Shown one piece after another: positions 58,899 through 64,000 of a DNA stretch of 64,000 nucleotides. This DNA comes from Culex pipiens pallens (taxonomy: Eukaryota > Arthropoda > Insecta > Diptera > Culicidae). Location: positions 28,731,241 to 28,795,240 of the forward strand of contig NC_068937.1 of NCBI RefSeq assembly GCF_016801865.2. Direction: 5' to 3'. The notes beneath the pieces are model-generated. The model worked only from the letters and a program-made list of their open reading frames with translations, ran no database searches and was not told the origin of the DNA. Each line of letters begins with the position of its first letter. Within the stretch, counting starts at the first letter, position 1. Made by a program: the position numbers and the translations under genes.

Positions 58899-60944
58899 TA
58901 ACTTCAAACGAAACATCGTTTAAATTAATGATTTTCTCCTTTATTTTATTTTGACAGCTGACAATAGAGAAATACAATCAGTAGAATCAAACAACGATAT
59001 CTGTCTAATGCAAATTATTATTCATTAGCTTTAACCGTAAAAAATGTTTTGTTTGCAAGGTTTTGTTGCGTTGTTTTGAACGGGTTTTATTTTTTTATTT
59101 CGGAAAATAATTGATAATATTGCTCCATTGGATTCAATTGATCATTTATCGAGATGTTCACATCTCGTCAAATGCCCAATTGTATCAGCGGAGCAATGAT
59201 TTGATTGCAATGTTAAATCAAATAAAACATTTATTGCTTTTCATGATCACAACAAAATGTTGCACAATGACGGACAGCATTTGGTAAACACTCGGAAACG
59301 CTTTTGTTAAATACTTAGCTCCAGGGTGGGAACATAACGAGAACTGCCTACCCTTTCCGGCATTCCAACTCCGTACTTTTCCTGCTTCTGCTTCTGGTGG
59401 TTACGAAAGTGGTTTTCAAAAACTTATTGAGGCAACTTACCTAGCACTCCTGTTGAGAAACACGTGATTTGTCACCTAAGGACAAAATTTCCAGTTGTCA
59501 AACTGGAGATTTCTATCTATGTTTGTTTCAAAAGATAAATTCGATTGACTGAAAAGAAATACTCCGTTGAATTTGCTTTAAAAAATAAGTGTTTAAACTG
59601 AACTAAGTTTCGAGTTTATGTTTACGAAATATTAAAATTGATTCACCTTGTGAAAACAAACGAAATTTAGTTTGTGATTACGGCAGTTCTTCGTTTCAAC
59701 GTAAAACAAATCTTCTTTTATATGTAACGATGTGTATCTTTTTACACCTAACGACTAGTGCTGTTGTTTCAAATATCTTGATTTTTTCTGCGTGTATTAA
59801 TAAAGTATTGAATTTTATTAAAAGGACCGTTAGTATTGATGCTTTTAATGCTTTATTTTAAAAAAAAATGGCAATGATTTAAAACTTTATATAAAAAATG
59901 GCAATGAATCAAAACCAAAAGATATTCGTATCGATCAGTGTGTTACCATTTCCGGAAAACCCATATCTTTTCGCTATAACCCAAGTTCAAGCCCCCTCAA
60001 ATGAAGTGTTAACATAATGATTCCAATTTGTGCGGCGGTCGAATCGGTGGATGATCTCACCGTCAGAACTCGTGTACGCAACAAATGTCGTCAAAGAGGG
60101 GGAGAAAAAAATCAAAATAACAGCTTTAAACCATTGGGAAAAACTCTTTTCGAGCGCCACTTTGATCAACAACAGACCCCATTCCAAATATATCTCCTCA
60201 CACGTATTTTTTTTTTTGTCTCTCCTTTCTCCTGGTTCAAGTTTATCTTGGCAGAGTTGCGTGTTTTGCTAAATTAAGCCAAATTCCAGCCGCGTCTCTC
60301 GCGCCCAAGATAACCAATTTTTTAGCACTTTTCTGACCACTCGGTGTGTGTGAGTGTGTGAATTTCCAGCGATAGATATTTCTTTCTGCAACATATTTCC
60401 ACATCCCCCAGAGCTTGTTCCTTAAACGCTTTTCGTATATATATATAGAAAAAGAGAGAAAGAGCGAGTGCTAAACATCGGAAAAACACACACACAAAAA
60501 GGAGGTGGAAAGTGGCGGGAAAAGTGGGAAAACACCATGCGACGGCGGCGGCGGCGGCGTTGGCTAAAAATAGTGTTCAAGAGTATTGGATGAAATCAAA
60601 ATATTTCTACTTTTAGAACATCATCATCTGGTTGTTGAGGTGCGGAGGGTTGAGAAGAGGAGGAGGGTATGTTAGGAAGCACCAGCGTGTGCCACGATAG
60701 TGACGGACAACGGAACACCGGTAGACGTCGACCATGACAAGATCCGTGCTGCTGTGACATGATGCCACTATTTACACACGGCTTCTCAATGATTTAATGT
60801 TGGAGAAAAGCTTACATCAAACACAGTAAATTGGTTCCACTCGGATCGTTTTGAGCTCTTCGAAAAAAAAAATAAGTTTTGCATCACCTGCCTGCTGAAA
60901 CCAGAATTAATGTTTGCTATCATACATTATTTTTCTTAATTTGG
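58899..60944. other. Mixed DNA, no gene recognised
   Basis: A/T-rich to about 60000, then GC-richer at 60000-60760 with a (TA)n run at 60438-60447, CA runs near 60487 and a (GGC)n run at 60544-60559. Overlapping frames of 66-86 residues have no recognisable features. It may be host upstream sequence. Confidence 0.35.
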
Positions 60945-61064
60945 TTTCACAGCCATTTTGGATTTAAAATTTCAAAGTCATTTTTGAGTAGTTTTGGGGT
61001 GGACAGTGAAAAAGTGATTTGATTATCCGAAGTGAACTTTTTTAAACACCTTCTAGTCTGGACT
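60945..61064. mobile_element. pogo-like element, truncated right end (copy D)
   Basis: The phrase CAGCCATTTTGGATTTAAAA at about 60950 and the end GATTATCCGAAGTG...CTAGTCTGGACT match the interior and right end of copies A and B. The left end is missing. Confidence 0.65.
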
Positions 61065-61391
61065 AAGACTAGAGAACACTATTCTGGTGTAATGTTACTT
61101 TTACAGTCTAAATTGAGTTAAAATTACATCATAAAAGAGTTAATAATCATTCTTCCAAATTTACACATTTTTTACTGTGAACTGTGCCATCCCGACTTGA
61201 GCGACAGGGTTTTTTTTTAATATTTCTGCTTGCCAAACATCAACTTCATTTTTTTATTTATTCTTTATTCTGTGAAGTTTTAGATTCTTGATTGATTGAT
61301 TTTCAGTGAAACATTTATTTTTCCGTTTGATTGTTATTTGCACACAATTATTACAGCATTCAAACTATTTTCTCGAAATAAAATTTTAAAC
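61065..61391. other. Spacer
   Basis: A/T-rich. No gene or repeat is recognised. Confidence 0.35.
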
Positions 61392-61778
61392 GATTGACCA
61401 GTTCCCTACGCAATCGGTCCTTTTTTAATTATAATTTTTGTATTTTTTAATCCCGCTAAAACTTTTTTGGTGAGTTCGGTACACCCAAAGAAGCCATTTT
61501 GCATTATTAGTTTGTTCATATAAAATACAAATACAAAATACAAATTTGGCAGCTATCCATACAAAAATGATATGTGAAAATTCAAAAATCTGTATCTTTG
61601 GAAGGAATTTGATACACGGTGAAAAAAAATGAGTTTTTTTCATTTAACTTTTTGTAACTAAAACTTGATTTGCAAAAAATCACTATTTTTATTTTTTTCT
61701 TTATTTTCTAATATGTTTTAGAGGACATCAAATGCCAACTTTTCAGAAGTTTCCAGGTTGTGCAAAAAATCATTGACA

Positions 61779-62705
61779 TAGGGGAAATCTACCCTTTCCA
61801 ATCAAACACCTATCTTCGTCATATGGAGAGTTTGATGCTCGATTAAAGCTCCAAAAATACTATTTGGGCTATAAACTTACCAGCAACAGCACCGCCTCGA
61901 GTAAGCACGCAAATGTATGCCACTTACTGGCCAAAAAGATCACATTTAATGCACTTTTGATCATAATTTGTATTTTGCGAAACCACTTCTCATCATTTTG
62001 TTGGCACACACAGTGACACACACGAGAATCCCTCAAACGCTTAATGAATATCGCCAAAATTAACTTTTCACTTTCGCTTACTTTTTCACGGCGCTTAAGA
62101 TATGAAATTGCTTCCAACTACCGGCAACATGTTCTTTTGATCATTAGTAAGGCACTCACTTGAAGAATAATCCCGAAAAATGTAATAAATTAGCAAGCGC
62201 CATCAAAAAAACAAACGCGCCAAGTCGTTTGACGTTTCAATTTTCACTTTGCATTCCAATCGAAGGCTGAAGAAAACCGAGCGAGAGACGAAGGCAAAAA
62301 AGAACAAAGGCTGGCCGTCAACACCACCAGCAGCACAGCCAGCGATGCCAGGGAACTTTCCCTATAAATGCCACTTTTCGTGAGTGTTCGTTTGAACTGT
62401 CAGCGCAAATGGCAACACTCGACAGAGTGTTGGAAGAAAAAAGAACTAAGCCGATATTAGAAAAATGGGCGTGGCCCAATGCATTCGCCTCGATTAGAAT
62501 ACCCTTGGGAATTTTTTTTTGTTAAATGCTTGGTAAAGAAATAGAATAACTTTTAGTGAAAGTGAAAATAAACAGAAATGTTCACAAAAACTTGCTCTAC
62601 TCGTTGGTGTACTTGGTTTTAGTAAAATTCAAGGGAGACTCTAGATTATCCAGCATCATTCAAACACGACCGCTTATTAGGATTAAAATGGGTAGATTTC
62701 CCCTA
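61779..62705. mobile_element. 926 bp-family TIR element, uninterrupted copy 2 (reverse orientation)
   Basis: TAGGGGAAATCTACCC and its complement bound the element. Its whole length matches 12221-12837 plus 17341-17649 in reverse orientation with few substitutions. It shows the empty site for the LINE at about 62089-62102. An 82-residue minus-strand frame (61869-62117) and the plus-strand frame near 17371 are the same sequence in both copies, but no known domain is recognised. Confidence 0.93.
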
Positions 62706-63200
62706 ACTCGGTTTTTTAAATCAATACTGATTTTTTTCAAAAACTCGAAATATTGGGCGCAAAAATTTTTTAACTTTATTTTTGGATGTTTTTCGATGCA
62801 ATCAAAAAGTACTAGAGGGAAATTTTGATAAAGTGCACAATTTTCAAGTAATAGCCATTTTCAGGTAACTATTTTGAAAATAGTCGCAGTTATTCATTTT
62901 TTTTTTTTTTAATTGGTGACCATGTTTGCCCACCTTTGAAAAAAATATTTTTAAAACGGTGAGAAAATTCTCCATATTTTGCTTTTTTGAACTTTGTTGA
63001 TACGACCCTTAGTTGCTGAGATATTGCCATGCAAGTGATTGAAAACAGGAAAATTGATGTTTTCTAAGTCTCACCCAAACAATCCACCATTTTCTAATGT
63101 CGATATCTCAGCAACTAATGGTCCGATTTACAATGTTAAAATATGAAACATTCGTAAAATTTTCTTTTCGAAAACAATATTTTCCAAAATTTAAAATCAA

Positions 63201-63562
63201 GACTAACTATTCCGGGACCGTGGTGTAAGGGTAAGCGTGGTTGCCTCTCACCCAGTCGGCTTGGGTTCGATCCCAGACGGTCCCGGTGGCATTTTTCGAG
63301 ACGAGATTTGTCTGCCCACGCCTTCCGTCGGATGGGGAAGTAAATGTTGGCCCCGGTCTAACCTAAAGGGTTAGGTCGATAGCTCACAATCCAAAGGTCG
63401 TCAGTTTGAATACCGGGGTGGATGGAAGCTAAGGTGTAAAAAGAGGTTTGCAATTGCTTCAACAATCAAGCTTTCGGACACTTAGTTTCGAGTAGGAATC
63501 TCGCAATCGAGAACGCCAAGACAATGCTGTAAAGCGAATAATTTGATTTGATTTTGACTAAC
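63201..63562 (+). mobile_element. tRNA-derived SINE, about 350 bp, in F1 copy 3
   Basis: A 348 bp body (63208-63555) lies between copies of GACTAAC (63201-63207, 63556-63562). Other F1 copies run through the site without it. It starts with a well-formed tRNA-like head and ends in a TTGAT-rich tail (TTTGATTTGATTTT). The TSD is short, so exact ends carry a few bases of doubt. Confidence 0.8.
63214..63284 (+). pseudogene. tRNA-like SINE head (CTC-type anticodon loop)
   Basis: A perfect 7 bp acceptor stem (GGGACCG with CGGTCCC), the A box TGGTGTAAGGG and the B box GGTTCGATCCC are present. The loop CTCTCAC followed by CCAG resembles tRNA-Glu(CTC). The anticodon and T stems each have mismatches. 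It is the best tRNA-like fold in the window, but its position at the head of an inserted repeat favours a SINE promoter over a tRNA gene. Confidence 0.65.
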
Positions 63563-63855
63563 ATTTCAAAAGGGCCAAAAATTCAATATTACGCCGTTGG
63601 CATTTGATGTCCTCTGAAACATACCAGAAAATAAAAAAAAAATGAAAATATTGTTTTGTTTGCAAATTAAGTTTTAGTGACAAAAAATTATAAATTTAAA
63701 ATTTAAAATCACCAAATTTGTTTTTACCGTGTGTCATTCCTTTTCAGTGTAGTCTATATCCATACCTATAACTTTTCCGAAGACACCAAACTGATCAAAA
63801 AATTCCTTCCAACGATACAGATTTTTGAATTGGCCGAAATCACAGAGAATTGCTC

Positions 63856-64000
63856 GACTTTCAGAAAATAAAATAATTCAGTTATAATCATTATTAACCC
63901 TCTTAAGCCCACATTTTTTTTTTCGAACGTTTTTATTTTCCCCATGTTCAGAAGGTCATTTTGAGCAACTTTTGTTCTACAAAAAACTTTACTACTGTTG
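63856..64000. other. Window edge, nothing recognised
   Basis: A/T-rich flank after F1 copy 3. The window ends here. Confidence 0.4.

Larger units (their letters stand above)
61396..63855. mobile_element. Long-TIR fold-back element (family F1), copy 3, with two nested insertions
   Basis: The left end GACCAGTTCCCTACGCAATC and the right end GAATTGCTC are diverged family TIRs. The flanks are GATT (61392-61395) and GACT (63856-63859), a 4 bp duplication with one later change. The left arm is broken by the 927 bp TIR element (61779-62705) and the right arm by a SINE (63201-63562). Without these it would be about 1.2 kb, somewhat shorter than copies 1 and 2. Confidence 0.87.

Overview
The window looks like transposon-dense, AT-rich nuclear DNA from an insect, most likely a culicine mosquito (Culex or Aedes). 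The basis is a full-length Jockey-clade LINE whose ORF2 I recognise as Juan-like, a family known from mosquitoes, together with many terminal-inverted-repeat (TIR) elements, tRNA-derived SINEs, fold-back elements and long simple-sequence arrays. The genus is an inference. Only two long protein-coding genes can be supported, and both belong to the LINE. No host coding exon can be supported, so the window is probably intergenic or intronic. Several GC-richer islands (about 9.7-11.5, 20.0-21.5, 24.4-26.9, 38.3-40.0, 51.2-52.3 and 60.0-60.8 kb) could hold host regulatory DNA or untranslated exons.

Layout. 1-9.4 kb: a (TC)n tract; a pogo-like TIR element (1837-4656) that holds two further elements; a 0.6 kb palindrome (5037-5646); a long-TIR fold-back (6261-7959) that itself received a 227 bp insert containing a perfect 190 bp palindrome; and a 609 bp SINE with two tRNA-like modules and a 19 bp target-site duplication (TSD). 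9.4-19.6 kb: mostly single-copy DNA, then a possible LTR remnant broken by a 926 bp TIR element, which is broken in turn by the intact Juan-like LINE (12838-17327), then a CCCGGGAAATTT-rich repeat containing a TTAA-flanked element. 20-31 kb: a GC-richer island, a tRNA-like module, a hAT-like fold-back with a small TIR element near its middle, an 8 bp microsatellite, another island, and a 3 kb (AAAAACT)n array. 31-47 kb: a TIR element, a second TTAA fold-back, another fold-back, a candidate promoter and first exon, a second pogo-like element carrying a 149 bp minisatellite, and a short pogo-like element. 47.7-51 kb: a 2.1 kb (AAATTATT)n array framed by GCGCGGAT motifs. 52-64 kb: two more copies of the long-TIR fold-back (52312-54073 and 61396-63855), short TIR elements, tRNA-like modules, a 1 kb hAT element with an 8 bp TSD, and a SINE.

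The strongest results are internal cross-checks. An uninterrupted copy of the 926 bp element (61779-62705) gives the empty site for the Juan-like insertion and confirms its 13-14 bp TSD. Three copies of one fold-back family each show a 4 bp flanking duplication (CAAT, AGCG and GATT/GACT), which defines a transposon with precise ends and no visible coding capacity. Comparing fold-back copies also exposes the 227 bp hairpin insert, flanked by the 8 bp duplication ATAATATA. Nothing here resembles a bacterial operon, CRISPR array or viral genome.
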